A stretch of DNA of 64,000 nucleotides from CAXMQZ01 sp963719055 (GCA_963719055.1 CAVRAU010000001.1:1-64000), one strand, 5' to 3'. Shown: positions 39,257 through 49,563, counted from the stretch's first letter. The notes: generated by a model not told the origin, from the sequence alone. Numbers and translations: made by a program.

Positions 39257-40984
39257 ATGGCCATGACTTCAACCCAGCGAACGGCCATCGTGCTCTTCTG
39301 TCTGACTGTTGCGGGGTCGTTCTCGACCGGATCCAGCGCCCAATCAGGACTCGACAGCGAGATCCAGATCCTCCAGCGATTGGCAGAAGAGCGCTACGCG
39401 GAAGGTGATCTCGAACGTGCCGCCGAGACCTATCAAGAGATCGCTGGCAAGCAGACCGAGCCCAGAGAGCAGGCCAAGACCCTCTTTCTGGCCGCCTGGC
39501 TGATGCAGTTGTCCGGGCAGGAGAATGCGGCGCTGACCTCGATGACCCGCTCGCTGAGGATGGCACCCGAACAGTCCTTCGATGCCTCGCTCTACAACCG
39601 AGACTTCGAATTGCTGTACAGACAGGCTCTCGACATTGCCCTCCAACAGCGTCGTCGCGAGTCCGCCGAGAAGACGCAAGCTGCGGTGGCGCACATGAGT
39701 TCTGGGCGCGATTCACAAGCCAGAGTCCTCCTCGAATCGGCCACAGAGCTCGATCCGGACAACCCTTCGGCACTCTACAATCTCGCCTTGCTGGATCTCC
39801 AGGCGGGTGCTGGCAGCGAAGCCCTGGCCGATTTCGAGCGGGTGATCTCCCTGACCTACCAGGAGACTGGACCGGGCATGGTCGAGCTGCGCGCCAAGTC
39901 TCTTACCAGTCTGGGTGTGATCTATCAGCAGCTGGGCAACTCTGACGACGCTGAGCAGTCGTACCTCGAAGCCACTCGCGCCGACCCTAGAGAGGCCACC
40001 GCCTGGACCAATCTGGGGCTTCTCCAGTTTCACCTCGGTCGTTTCGACGTCGCCTCCACGACTCTGGAAAGAGCCCACGAGCTGATACCCGGTAACCGTG
40101 AAGTGACCTGGAGCTTGGCTCGGAGTCTCCTGGAATCCGGTCGCGCCGGCCAAGCTTCGACGACGCTGAGAACCGCTCTCGAAAAACACCCCGACGACGC
40201 CGAGATGTGGCAGCAACTGGGCCAGGTCGAGAGGAGTCGGAACGAAACGACGGCCGCCATCCAGGCTCTGGAGAGAAGTGTCGAGGCTGATGGAGAGAAC
40301 CTCACGGGCATCGCCGCCGGGTCCGCGGTTCTTCTGTCCACCCTCCACCTCGAGCAGGAAGACGCCGAGGCGGCTCTGGCCGCGGCCAATCGAGCGGTCG
40401 GCTGGAATCGCAATGACCCCGAGGCCTGGAGCGCCCTCGGTCAGGCGCAACAGGCGGCCGATCAGCTGGCAGCCGCCACGGCCAGCTTTGGTCGTGCCGC
40501 CGAGCTCGATCCCGGCTCGCTCGATCGGCAATTGACCCTGGGCAATACCCTGCTGGCCAACAACCAGCTACCCCAGGCGGAAGCAGCGTATCTTCGCGCC
40601 TTGACCCTGGACCCGAACTCCTCGGAGGCCAGCGCGAACCTGGAGGCCGTGCGCGCCCGAATCGCCAATGAGCGGGCGATCGTGGCTGGCAAGGTCAGGC
40701 CCCGCAAACCCATCGCTCCCAAGAAGATCGGTCTCGAGTTCGCGGGCATCGACTACAAAGACCTGCAGCTTCGAGGTGCGCTGGTCAAGCAGGTGAACAA
40801 AAAGAGCCCGGCGGCCCGTGCCGGGCTGCGCAAGGGAGATCTCATCCTGTGGATCGGCGACTATTCGGTTCTCAGCGGCAAGGACTTCTTCCAGTATCTG
40901 AAGCGCAGCCCTCCCGGTGATCGTCTCGATCTGGAGTATCTACGAGATGGTCGGATTTACGATGTCGAGCTGCAATTACGATAG
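39257..40984 (+). CDS. Secreted TPR-repeat protein with C-terminal PDZ domain
   Basis: 575 residues. The signal peptide (TAIVLFCLTVAGSFSTGSSA) is followed by about 11 TPR-like units (for example LGVIYQQLGNSDDAEQSYLE and LLQFHLGRFDVASTTLERA). The C-terminal ~90 residues form a PDZ domain (VNKKSPAARAGLRKGDLILW). It begins one base after the kinase stop, so the two are almost certainly co-expressed, and it may be a substrate or partner of that kinase's periplasmic domain. Its stop is 17 bases from the convergent BatE stop. Confidence 0.85.
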   Translation: MAMTSTQRTAIVLFCLTVAGSFSTGSSAQSGLDSEIQILQRLAEERYAEGDLERAAETYQEIAGKQTEPREQAKTLFLAAWLMQLSGQENAALTSMTRSLRMAPEQSFDASLYNRDFELLYRQALDIALQQRRRESAEKTQAAVAHMSSGRDSQARVLLESATELDPDNPSALYNLALLDLQAGAGSEALADFERVISLTYQETGPGMVELRAKSLTSLGVIYQQLGNSDDAEQSYLEATRADPREATAWTNLGLLQFHLGRFDVASTTLERAHELIPGNREVTWSLARSLLESGRAGQASTTLRTALEKHPDDAEMWQQLGQVERSRNETTAAIQALERSVEADGENLTGIAAGSAVLLSTLHLEQEDAEAALAAANRAVGWNRNDPEAWSALGQAQQAADQLAAATASFGRAAELDPGSLDRQLTLGNTLLANNQLPQAEAAYLRALTLDPNSSEASANLEAVRARIANERAIVAGKVRPRKPIAPKKIGLEFAGIDYKDLQLRGALVKQVNKKSPAARAGLRKGDLILWIGDYSVLSGKDFFQYLKRSPPGDRLDLEYLRDGRIYDVELQLR

Positions 40985-41001
40985 AGCCCACCGAGAGCCC
41001 G

Positions 41002-41823
41002 TCAGCCGTCGACCACTACCGCCCAGACAGCTTCGATCCAGGCCTGCTGGTCGTCGGGCAATGCGATCCGCAGCCATCCTTCTCGTTCGTCCTTCACCCG
41101 CAGCTCGGTGCCCGCGTGCAGCTTGAATCGCACCACGGATTCGGTATTCGGAGCGGTGAAGGCATCGATTTCCTGGGGCACCACCACGGCCACGGGTGGC
41201 GAGAAGAATCGATGGCCCGCCAAGGAACCGAGGGTACCCAACAGGACCACGAGCAGTGCTATGAGAATCCAGCTCAGAATCTCGGACTCGCGACGGAAGA
41301 GGCGCACGATCGCCAGGCTCCAGAACACGACGCTGACCCCGATGGCCAGCATGGCCAACTCGGACCTGCTCAACCGATAGTGCCAGAACAACACGGTCGA
41401 CAGGACGGGCGAGGGCTCGGGGGGCGCAATCGCATCCCTGGCGGTCTGACGGGCGAAGATCAGGTTGGCTCGAATGTCCTCGTCCCGCGGCAGCAGAATC
41501 CGACCTCGACGGAATTCCGCGATCGCACGTCCCAACTCGCCATTTCTCAGATAGGCGTTGCCGAGGTTGAAATGCACCTGGCCGCGAGTCGGTCCCCTGT
41601 CGATCAGTTCTCGGTAATCGTGAATGGCGGCTTCATATTCGCCCCGGTCATAGGCGGCATTGGCCGCGACAAAGATCTCGCCGGGGTCTCTTATCGTCAT
41701 CACGTCGGGGTTCTCGGAAACAACGACCAGCTCGACAGGTGGGGTCTCGTCTGTCTGGGCCGTGGCGGACTCCGCTGTCCACAGGGCCAGGATGGCCACG
41801 AGCGTTGTCCTGAGTATGCTCAT
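41002..41823 (-). CDS. batE: BatE-like TPR / SH3 protein
   Basis: 273 residues. A signal peptide is followed by TPR units (AANAAYDRGEYEAAIHDYRE and VHFNLGNAYLRNGELGRAIA), two membrane helices (AMLAIGVSVVFWSLAIV and SWILIALLVVLLGTLGSLA), and a C-terminal SH3-like domain (TAPNTESVVRFKLHAGTELR). This layout matches BatE of the Bacteroides aerotolerance operon. It is the last gene of the 13-gene unit and overlaps BatD by 4 bases (ATGA). Confidence 0.85.
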   Translation of the reverse strand: MSILRTTLVAILALWTAESATAQTDETPPVELVVVSENPDVMTIRDPGEIFVAANAAYDRGEYEAAIHDYRELIDRGPTRGQVHFNLGNAYLRNGELGRAIAEFRRGRILLPRDEDIRANLIFARQTARDAIAPPEPSPVLSTVLFWHYRLSRSELAMLAIGVSVVFWSLAIVRLFRRESEILSWILIALLVVLLGTLGSLAGHRFFSPPVAVVVPQEIDAFTAPNTESVVRFKLHAGTELRVKDEREGWLRIALPDDQQAWIEAVWAVVVDG

Positions 41824-43553
41824 CCGCGGATCTGCTTTTCCAGCGACTTCACCAGGGACTCGATCTCTGTTACCGCCGCCGATCTTCTTACCGAATCGCC
41901 GCCGTACTGAGCTGCCTCCAAGCGCTCCAACAGGCTGTGGGTCGCACCCGCCACGTCCTCAGACACTCCGCTCCCGCGCAGCTGCGAGTCCACCTCTGTG
42001 GGTGTCAGGGCACTCCCCTCCAGTCCCAGCTTGTCACCGATGTACTGACGAAGACAGAGAGAAGCCGACTCGGGGCTCTCCACCGACCGCAGGCCCTGGC
42101 GCAAATGTCGCAGCGCCTGATGCCGACGCCGCAAGCTCGCATCGAGAGCGAACCGCTCGCGCCGACGTTGGGAAAGGAACGTGCCCACAAAGCCGAGGGC
42201 CGGCAGCACGAGGCCCGCCCAGAAGACCCCTCGATCCGAGGCTCGGACCCAGGACGGTTTCACGGCATCGAGACCCTTGTAGATGGGCAGCAAATCATCC
42301 GCCAGGATGCGGACAGCGACCTTGCCCGTCGTCGGCGCCAGAGACTCGGTTAGATTCAAGTCTTCCTTGCCCTCGCCGGGGACCACCGTCAGAGGGATGG
42401 CCGCGGTCTGGATCTCCTGGAACTCTCCAGCTTCCGGATCGAAGTAGGTCAGCCGGACCGGAGAGATGGCCAACTCGCCCGGCTGCAAGGGAACCAACGC
42501 CTTCTTGAACGTACGTGCGCCAGTCAGCCGCGGCCCGGAGCGCTCAATGGATCCTGACGGTTTGTCATCGTAGACCTTGAATTCCGGCAACTCGGGCAGC
42601 TGCGGCTCGGTGATCATCTGGACGTTGCCGTTGCCACTGACCGTCAGTTGGAGGGTCGTGGACTCACCGACTTGCAGCGACGCTTTGCTGATCTGGGCCT
42701 GGATATCGAACTCGCCAACCAGCCCGCTGAAGTCTACCGGTGGGGCCGGCAGTGGCTGCACTTGCAGCTCGATCTCGCGACTCCTCAGCACCTTGGTCTC
42801 CGTGGCGCTGCGGCCAAAGAAGTCGTCGAACATGCTGTCCGACCCGCGGCGGTTCCTGCGCACCAGGACTTCCAGGGTCAACCGAGATGACGGCACCATC
42901 AGGCTGCCCACTTCCTGGGGAAACAGGGCTTTGCGAATCTCGCTGACCAGGTACTGCACTCCATTGACGGTGGCCTGGTACTCCCGCACCTCCCCGAGGT
43001 CTTCGACGAGAAACCCCTCGAAGTCCTGAGGCTCGAGTCGGGCGTCACCGATCCTCACCCGGCGGTAGAACCGCCAGATGTAGAGGACTTCCTGTCCCAC
43101 GAAGGGGCGAGTGGTGGACACCTTGGCCGACAGAAAGAGATCCCTGGTCTGTTCCGGCTTCTCCTCGGCTCCAACGATGCGAATCTCGATCGGCTCGCTC
43201 GAGTAGACCTGCCCGTCGAGCTCCACTGTCGCCACTCCGATGGTGATCCTGCCAGCGCGCCTGGGAATCAGGACGTAGTTGTAGCTGACGCTCGAGGTCA
43301 CACGACCATTGACGAAGCTCATCTGCGTCGATTGGCCGCGAGGATGGACATCGAAATCCGACAGATCCGGCAGCGTCGGATCGGCGCTCCGTGAACCCTC
43401 CACGGTCAGCGTCAGCAGCAGTTGATCCTCGACTGCGGCCTCTGTTCGGTTGATGGTGGCCTGAATCCCGTCGGCCCACAGAGCCGCGGTCACACCACTC
43501 GCCCAAAACGCCAAGCACACGACTCTCGCCCACTGTTGTCGTTTGGGGCTCAC
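41820..43553 (-). CDS. batD: BatD protein
   Basis: 577 residues. Signal peptide, then repeated Ig-like beta domains typical of BatD (ATINRTEAAVEDQLLLTLTV; LQVGESTTLQLTVSGNGNVQ), a membrane helix (AGLVLPALGFVGTFLSQ) near residue 445, and a cytoplasmic helical tail. It starts with GTG and overlaps the BatB-BatC stop by GTGA. BatD is a periplasmic scaffold of the Bat complex, of unclear molecular role, linked to stress and oxygen tolerance. Confidence 0.88.
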   Translation of the reverse strand: MSPKRQQWARVVCLAFWASGVTAALWADGIQATINRTEAAVEDQLLLTLTVEGSRSADPTLPDLSDFDVHPRGQSTQMSFVNGRVTSSVSYNYVLIPRRAGRITIGVATVELDGQVYSSEPIEIRIVGAEEKPEQTRDLFLSAKVSTTRPFVGQEVLYIWRFYRRVRIGDARLEPQDFEGFLVEDLGEVREYQATVNGVQYLVSEIRKALFPQEVGSLMVPSSRLTLEVLVRRNRRGSDSMFDDFFGRSATETKVLRSREIELQVQPLPAPPVDFSGLVGEFDIQAQISKASLQVGESTTLQLTVSGNGNVQMITEPQLPELPEFKVYDDKPSGSIERSGPRLTGARTFKKALVPLQPGELAISPVRLTYFDPEAGEFQEIQTAAIPLTVVPGEGKEDLNLTESLAPTTGKVAVRILADDLLPIYKGLDAVKPSWVRASDRGVFWAGLVLPALGFVGTFLSQRRRERFALDASLRRRHQALRHLRQGLRSVESPESASLCLRQYIGDKLGLEGSALTPTEVDSQLRGSGVSEDVAGATHSLLERLEAAQYGGDSVRRSAAVTEIESLVKSLEKQIRG

Positions 43554-45611
43554 CAGTCCTTCTCGCTCCGCGTGGGTTTCACCCCTGGGGGTAGCTGTCG
43601 ATTTGGGCGCCCCTCTTCCAGAGCCTGGAGGTATCTCTCGGCCTCCTCGGGAGTCAGTCCCTCGAAATCCTCCGGCATGGACTGCGCACCGGTCCCCGGC
43701 GTATCACTGTCCTGCCCATCGGGCACCCCGTCGCCATCACTGTCCTGACGATTCGGATCGGTCTCGCCTTCGTCCAGGCCGCCATTTCGGTTCAGATCTT
43801 CGGCGCCATCGGCGAGACCGTCGCCGTCGCTGTCCGGGTTGGCGGGGTCGGTGGGATTCGTCCCCGACTGCTCCACCTCATCCGGCAAGGCCATCTCGAT
43901 CCGAGTCCTGCCCGCCTCGAGGCTGCGGATCCTGCTCCTGTTGTTCCTGCGGCTGCGGGTCCTGGTCGCCATCCTGTGGCTCTTGCTCCTGCGGCTGTTC
44001 GTCTTCGCCGCTCTGCTGCTGTTGCTGCTGCTGATCCTGGCGTTTCTGCGCCTCCTCATGACGGCGGCGGATCTCGTCACGCACGAATTCCAGGTTGAAT
44101 TTGGCGTCCTCATCATCCGGGTTGAGCTCCAAGGCGGCCTTGTAGAGCTCGACGGCCTCCTGCAATCGACCCTGCCGGTAGGACGAGTTACCCAGGTTGT
44201 ACAGCGCTTCCTGTCGGAGGAGATCGTCGCTGGACAACGCGGCACGGGAAAAGGCTCGGTCAGCGTCTTCGAAGTTCTTCATCTGGTAGTGCGCGCTGCC
44301 AAGATTGAGGGCCACCTCCGGGTCTTCCGGGTACTCGACCTGGAGATCGGTAAACCCCTCCAGAGCCTGATCGTAGAGGCCTCGAGAATAGGCCTTGTAC
44401 GGATCCTTGATCCGGAGCGGTGGAGTCGCCTCTTGCGGCTCGTCTGGCGCCACCGACGCCGGTGTCGCTTGCGGCTGGGCCGTGACATCGGATGTCACCA
44501 GCAATCCCATCAACAGGACCGGCACCAGGGTCGGAGTCGCAGCGCTGCTCTTGCGACGATTGCGAATGGAGATCAGTGGCTCCAACATCAGGGCGACGAG
44601 CGCCAGAGCCACGAACCACTGGAAACGCTCCTCCCATCTCTGGCGACGCTTGGAACCCAGCTCGAGATCCTCCAAGGTGGCCTTGATCCCCTGGGAGTAG
44701 ATCTGTTCCAGGTCCACATCGCCGGTCACCGAACGCACGTATCGACCGCCAGTCTCCAGAGCTATCTTCTGCAAGGTGGGCTCATCGAGGCGGCTGAGGA
44801 CCATCTCACCCCGGCGGTCGCGGCGAAAACCACCCCCCGGGTCGGGGATCGGCGCCCCTTCATCCCGACCGATACCGATGGTGAAGATCCGCACGCCGGC
44901 AACCTTGGCCTTCTGCGCAGCTGCCAGGGCGCGACCACTGTGGTCCTCGCCATCGGTCATCAGGATCACAGCCTGGGAGTTCGCAGCACCTCCTTCGAAG
45001 GCACTCAACGAGACCTCGATGGCCTGGGCGAGATCGGTCCCCTTGACGGGGATCAAGTCGGTATCGATGGCATCGAGAAAGATCTCCGCCGCCCCATAGT
45101 CCAGAGTCAGGGGACACTCCACAAAGGCCGTGCCGGCGAAGGCCACCAGACTGATGCGGTCGCCTGCGAGTAGGTCCAGGAGGTCGGCGATCTCCCGCTT
45201 GGCGCGCTCCAACCGACTCAGCTCGCCGCCGGTCTCGGCATCTTCGACCAACATGCTGTCCGACACATCCAGCGCTACAACGATGTCCACGCCTTCGCGG
45301 TTGACCGTCTCCCAGGTGAACCCGTATCTGATCTCCGCCAGAGCCAAGACGAGAGCCGAGAGCCCCAGGAGAATCAACACTGTCTTGAAGTACTGCCGTT
45401 GACGGCTGATCCCCTGCGTCAGCCGAGCCACCATCTCGCCACTGACAAAACGTCGTAGCAACCGCGCCTTTGTCCGAAACGTGTAGATGAAGAATGCAAT
45501 GGTGGCTGGCAACAGCCAGAGGAGCCAAAGAGAATCGGGATCCCCGACCTGCACGTCGGTGCAACCTCCGACGAGGGCTAGAAAAGGAGTGAGGTGCCAG
45601 ATCTTGTTCAT
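43550..45611 (-). CDS. batB: BatB-BatC fusion with thrombospondin type 3 repeats (one frame break)
   Basis: About 687 residues after repair. Two N-terminal membrane helices are followed by a VWA domain with an intact MIDAS (DVSDSM near residue 96; LMTDGED), another helix, and then TPR units (ALNLGSAHYQMKNFEDADRA and EALYNLGNSSYRQGRLQEAV). That is BatB and BatC in one chain. A Gln/Glu-rich tail follows, then Asp-rich thrombospondin type 3 repeats (DSDGDGLADGAEDLNRNGGL) that usually bind calcium. One extra base at 43889-43890 breaks the frame inside the first repeat; removing it gives DSDRDGLPDEVEQSG. It abuts BatA with no gap. Confidence 0.88.
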
Positions 45612-46646
45612 CTATGGCAACTTTCGGAAGCGGGTACCCAGCAGAACCACCTCGAACAGGAGGAGTCCCACCGCGGGCAGCAAGAACCATCGGAACCGTT
45701 CGTTGTACTCCATATAGGTGTTGGTGGTGATCTCTGTCTTCTCCAGCTGGTCGATCTCATCGTAGATCGATTTCAGCGCTTCCTTGTCCTCCGCTCGGAA
45801 GTAGGCGCCGCCAGTACGCCGGGCGATCTCCTCCAGCATCGTGTCGTCGATCTCGACGCTTTCGTAGACGACCTGTTTGCCAAAGAACGAATCCACCACA
45901 AAAGGTGCCTTGCCTCGGGTACCGGCGCCGATGGCGTAGATCTTGATGCCGAAGGTCTCGGCGATCTCCGCCGCCTTGCGTGGATCGAGAGAGCCCGCAT
46001 TGTTGCGACCATCCGTGAGCAGGATGATGACCTTGGACTCCGCCTGGGAGTCCCGCAGCCGCTTGACCGCTGTGCCCACAGCAGAGCCAATGGCGGTCGC
46101 GTCGCCGGCCATACCCACCTCCACACGCTCCAGAAAAGTCGCCAGGATACCGTGGTCGAGAGTCAGTGGGCACTGGGTAAAGGCCTCACTGCCAAAGACG
46201 ACCAGACCGATCTGATCGTTCTTGCGTCCCTGGACGAAATCGTCCACCACCGACTTGGCGATCTCCAAGCGGTTCCGCCGGCGGTTGATGGGTCGATCGG
46301 CGTCCAGATCCAACGCCTGCATGCTGCCCGATGTATCGAGAACCAGGACGATGTCGATGCCTTCGGTGCGGACTTCGGTGTGTTTCCGTCCGGTTTGGGG
46401 TCGAGCCATGGCCATGATCAGCAGAGCCACCGTCAGCAGGCGCAGACCCTCGACTACACGCCGAAGGACGACCGCTTTCGAGGGCCGCAACCGTTGCAGC
46501 GTGTCGATGCTCGAGTAGCGCACTGCGGCCACCTGCCGGCGGCGACGGGCCCACCACGGGGCGAACCACCAGCCCGCGACCCAGAGGAAGAAGAGCGGCA
46601 CGAGGCCCCAGAGTAGCCAGCGGTCGGCGAGGACCAAGTCGTTCAT
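45612..46646 (-). CDS. batA: BatA, VWA-domain membrane protein
   Basis: 344 residues. Two N-terminal membrane helices, a VWA domain with complete MIDAS (LDTSGSM near residue 101; LLTDGRNNAG near 200), and a C-terminal membrane helix (FLLPAVGLLLFEVVLLG). This is the BatA layout. The VWA faces the periplasm. It shares ATGA with the preceding BatD-like gene and is followed directly by BatB-BatC. Confidence 0.92.
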   Translation of the reverse strand: MNDLVLADRWLLWGLVPLFFLWVAGWWFAPWWARRRRQVAAVRYSSIDTLQRLRPSKAVVLRRVVEGLRLLTVALLIMAMARPQTGRKHTEVRTEGIDIVLVLDTSGSMQALDLDADRPINRRRNRLEIAKSVVDDFVQGRKNDQIGLVVFGSEAFTQCPLTLDHGILATFLERVEVGMAGDATAIGSAVGTAVKRLRDSQAESKVIILLTDGRNNAGSLDPRKAAEIAETFGIKIYAIGAGTRGKAPFVVDSFFGKQVVYESVEIDDTMLEEIARRTGGAYFRAEDKEALKSIYDEIDQLEKTEITTNTYMEYNERFRWFLLPAVGLLLFEVVLLGTRFRKLP

Positions 46647-47653
46647 GCCGCTTGTTCCTCCTCGGCCATGGAGGGCAGGGGTCGGGTCGCCTCCACAAAA
46701 CCCAAGGCCTGCTCGTAGGTACCCTCGATGTCTTCGCTGGTAGGCTCCCGATGCGCAAACTTCACCTGATCGGTGTCGATCAGGAACTCGTGCAGGACCT
46801 GGTTTTGTGCCGCCGGCAGATCCTCCACGGAGCCGAGGTTCGCGACAATCTCCTCGGTGGTGAGGTCGGTGGCGTTCAAGCGAAAGCGACCTTCGACATA
46901 GGCGCGGACGACTTCCGAGATCTGGAAATAGAATCGGCGCACCGATTCAGAGTTGCTGAAATCGGTACTGCGAAGCCCATTCAGAGCCTCGAACGCCAAC
47001 TCGTGAGCCGGAATGGGTGGCAGCAGATCTGTCTTGCTGGCCCGGCGTCGGAGATACCAGAAAAGCGCCGCACCGAGGAGGGCGATACCGAGGGCGGTCG
47101 CTACGATGATGACCCAAGAGGGCGCGGCGCGAACCTCTCGCAGCGGCTTGAGCTGGCGGATGTCGGCGGCCTCGGTATCGGCGGGCAAGACTGACTCCAC
47201 CTCGATGAAGATCTCGGAGGTGACCTGCGTCTGCCATGATCCGGGTTCCCCATCCGCTGTCGGAAACGGGCGGGATCTCACTTCGACAGGGGGCAGAACA
47301 TAGGAGCCCACGAGATCGGCCCGCAGCTGGTACCAACGCTCCCTCTGTACCCGACCCCCCTTTTCTACCGGGTCTTCCTGCCCCACATCGACAATCCGAA
47401 AACCCGCGATATCGGCGCCAGCTTCGGGAATCTCGACTTCCCAGGTCGGGTCCGAATCCACCCGGATGCGGTAGGTCAGAAGGTCGCCCGTGGTGGCCAC
47501 CGCGCGATCCACCATCGCCTCGACCTCGACCGGATCTCTGGGCTCGTCGGACTCCACCAGGCCGGGACCGTTGGCACATCCCAGACCGAGGGCGAGGATG
47601 GCCCATGCAAACAACACGCAACCGTGTTGGATACCACGCGGCAGCCTAACCAT
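46643..47653 (-). CDS. BatD-like / DUF4381-type lipoprotein
   Basis: 336 residues from the ATG at 47653. The lipobox-like LALGLGCAN suggests a lipoprotein. Next is a BatD-like Ig domain (VDRAVATTGDLLTYRIRVDS), a membrane helix (WVIIVATALGIALLGAALFWYL) near residue 200, and a helical cytoplasmic tail (LNATDLTTEEIVANLGSVED) as in DUF4381 proteins of MoxR/Bat loci. An in-frame ATG at 47683 would start inside the upstream gene; the gene overlaps that gene's stop by 8 bases. Likely partner of BatA/BatB. Confidence 0.75.
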   Translation of the reverse strand: MVRLPRGIQHGCVLFAWAILALGLGCANGPGLVESDEPRDPVEVEAMVDRAVATTGDLLTYRIRVDSDPTWEVEIPEAGADIAGFRIVDVGQEDPVEKGGRVQRERWYQLRADLVGSYVLPPVEVRSRPFPTADGEPGSWQTQVTSEIFIEVESVLPADTEAADIRQLKPLREVRAAPSWVIIVATALGIALLGAALFWYLRRRASKTDLLPPIPAHELAFEALNGLRSTDFSNSESVRRFYFQISEVVRAYVEGRFRLNATDLTTEEIVANLGSVEDLPAAQNQVLHEFLIDTDQVKFAHREPTSEDIEGTYEQALGFVEATRPLPSMAEEEQAA

Positions 47654-48639
47654 CGCCCATTTTCTCGGGAAAGAGCTCGACATCCTGGGTCGACAGCTCG
47701 GTGTCGATGAGCTCGTTGTAGGCCGCCGACATCTTGACCATCTGATAATCGCGCTCGACCCTCTGTCGCACCTGATCGAAGGTCACTTCCTGCGCCTCAG
47801 CGCCATCCTGGTTCTGTTGGTAGCGATCTTGATTGGCAGCAAAATAGTTCTGCAGGTCCGCCTCGTCCACCTGGATCTTGTCGAACACTTCCCTTTCCAC
47901 GAATCGCGCCACGGCCAGCTGCTTGAGTACTTCCGTCTGCCGTCGTGCCACTTCGGGATCCCGGTCGTATTCGAGTTTGACCGCTTGGCGCCACAACAGC
48001 TCATCAGCCACGTATTTCTTCAGGAGCTCCTGCTGCCCCTCTGGACTGGCGAAATTCGAGGCGACCTCCGGGGGCAGGGAATCGAGAGCCCGCATCACTT
48101 CCGAGCGATGAATCTGGGTCTGTCCCAGGCGCGCGACCACCGGATCATCCTCCGGCTCTCCTGACTCCCTCTGGATCCATTTGCACGCGGTTTTCCAAGG
48201 CGGCTTGAGCGGCATGATGGCGTCCGAGACGCTCCAGACAGTGGACGATTCGCGAGGACAGCTCGTCCGACAGATCCCCGGCCCCCAAGACCTCGGTCTC
48301 GTAGAACCACCGCAGCGCCTGTTCATAGTCACCGCTCTGCATGTAGTTGGTTCCCAAGCTATAGGCGATGCGGGCCCTTTGATCATCAGGGGCACCCGAA
48401 TCCTGCAGGTACGCGGCATAGAGCTGGGCTGCCTCATCCAGAGCACCGGCCGCCTGTAGTTTGGCGGCCACCTCCCGATGTCTCGCCGCGGTGGACAGAT
48501 CGGTCCTGGCCGAGCCGGGCCGCAGGTAGAGCCATAGCGACAGGGCAAGGAGCAAAGCGAGAATCAGGATCAGCAGCCCTCTGCTGGTCTTGTCCGTCAT
48601 CTGGCGGTGGGCAACACTGGGGGGTTCGCGCAGGTCCAT
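47646..48639 (-). CDS. TPR / SurA-like chaperone domain protein without PPIase domain (one frame break)
   Basis: About 330 residues after repair. One N-terminal membrane helix (LLILILALLLALSLWLYL) is followed by TPR-like helices (HREVAAKLQAAGALDEAAQL). A SurA/PpiC-type N-terminal chaperone domain follows (RLGQTQIHRSEVMRALDSLP and ELLKKYVADELLWRQAVKLE). The chain ends where the parvulin PPIase would begin. One extra base in the G-run 48167-48169 splits it; removal gives PEESGEPEDDPVVARL. Start alternatives: ATG at 48639 or at 48600. It lies 3 bases after the DUF58 stop. Possibly helps fold or insert the Bat proteins; that is inference. Confidence 0.75.
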
Positions 48640-48642
48640 GAT

Positions 48643-49563
48643 CTAGCGTCGCCTCTCTCGCATATGAAAGTACCGGATAAGGGAATCCACATAGTGGGGA
48701 TCGTCGGCACGTACGTGAACTTCGCCCGCGCCGGCGGAACGGAACAGGCGGCTCTGGAGCTCTCGGTCCTGGTCGCGCAGCAATCGCAACCCAGCAGTGA
48801 CATTGCGATCCGAAGTGTCCACCAGAAGGGTCTCACCGGTCTCGGCGTCTTCCAGCTCCAGCAGACCGATTCTCGGCAGCTCGGACTCGCGCCGATCGCT
48901 GACGACCACCGCGGTCACATCGTGCCGTTTGGCCGACAGGCGAATCAGATCTTCATAGCCCTCGTCAAGAAAATCGGAGATGACAAAGGCGACCACCCGC
49001 CGAGGGAGGATCTTGCTCATGTATTCCAGGGCCTGCTTGAGATCCGTCTGCCGCCGTGCGGTGCGAAAGGTCAGGATGTCGCGAATCACTCGCCAGACAT
49101 GCGAGCGGCCTTTCTTGGGCGGGATGAAATGTTCGATGCGATCCGAGAAGATGATCAGGCCCACCCGATCATTGCTCTTGATCGCCGTATACGCGAGCAG
49201 TGCCGCGATCTCCGCCGCCACCTCGTTCTTCAACTTGGTGCCGCTGCCAAAGGCTCCCGAGGAGCTGACGTCGACCAGCAGCATGACGGTCAACTCGCGC
49301 TCCTCACGGTGAAGCTTGACGAAGGGCAGCCCCATGCGAGCCGTGACCTTCCAGTCGATGTGGCGAATGTCGTCGCCAGGCTGGTACTCCCTGACCTCTT
49401 CGAATTCCATGCCTCGACCGCGAAACGCACTTTCGTACTCACCCGCAAAGGCATCATTGACCAGCCGCTGGGTGCGGATCTGGATCGCCTTGATCTTGGC
49501 GAACAGCTCCGGTGACAGGGCTTGCGCGAGGTCCAGAGAGTGGGATTCGTCGACCGGGGTCAT
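48643..49563 (-). CDS. DUF58 protein (MoxR-associated VWA-like)
   Basis: 306 residues, cytosolic. The DUF58 signature GRGMEFEEVREYQPGDDIR and IDWKVTARMGLPFVKLHREE is present, followed by a VWA-like core (MLLVDVSSSGAFG). DUF58 proteins nearly always lie next to MoxR ATPases, as here (38 bases downstream of MoxR). They are thought to be adaptor or target proteins for the MoxR chaperone. The GAGGT before the ATG supports the start. Confidence 0.92.
   Translation of the reverse strand: MTPVDESHSLDLAQALSPELFAKIKAIQIRTQRLVNDAFAGEYESAFRGRGMEFEEVREYQPGDDIRHIDWKVTARMGLPFVKLHREERELTVMLLVDVSSSGAFGSGTKLKNEVAAEIAALLAYTAIKSNDRVGLIIFSDRIEHFIPPKKGRSHVWRVIRDILTFRTARRQTDLKQALEYMSKILPRRVVAFVISDFLDEGYEDLIRLSAKRHDVTAVVVSDRRESELPRIGLLELEDAETGETLLVDTSDRNVTAGLRLLRDQDRELQSRLFRSAGAGEVHVRADDPHYVDSLIRYFHMRERRR

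Noticed and set aside
43839..45173. Plus-strand open frame with a Leu-rich, membrane-like stretch
   Set aside because: The Leu run is the antisense of the Gln-rich tail of BatB-BatC; not a real membrane protein.
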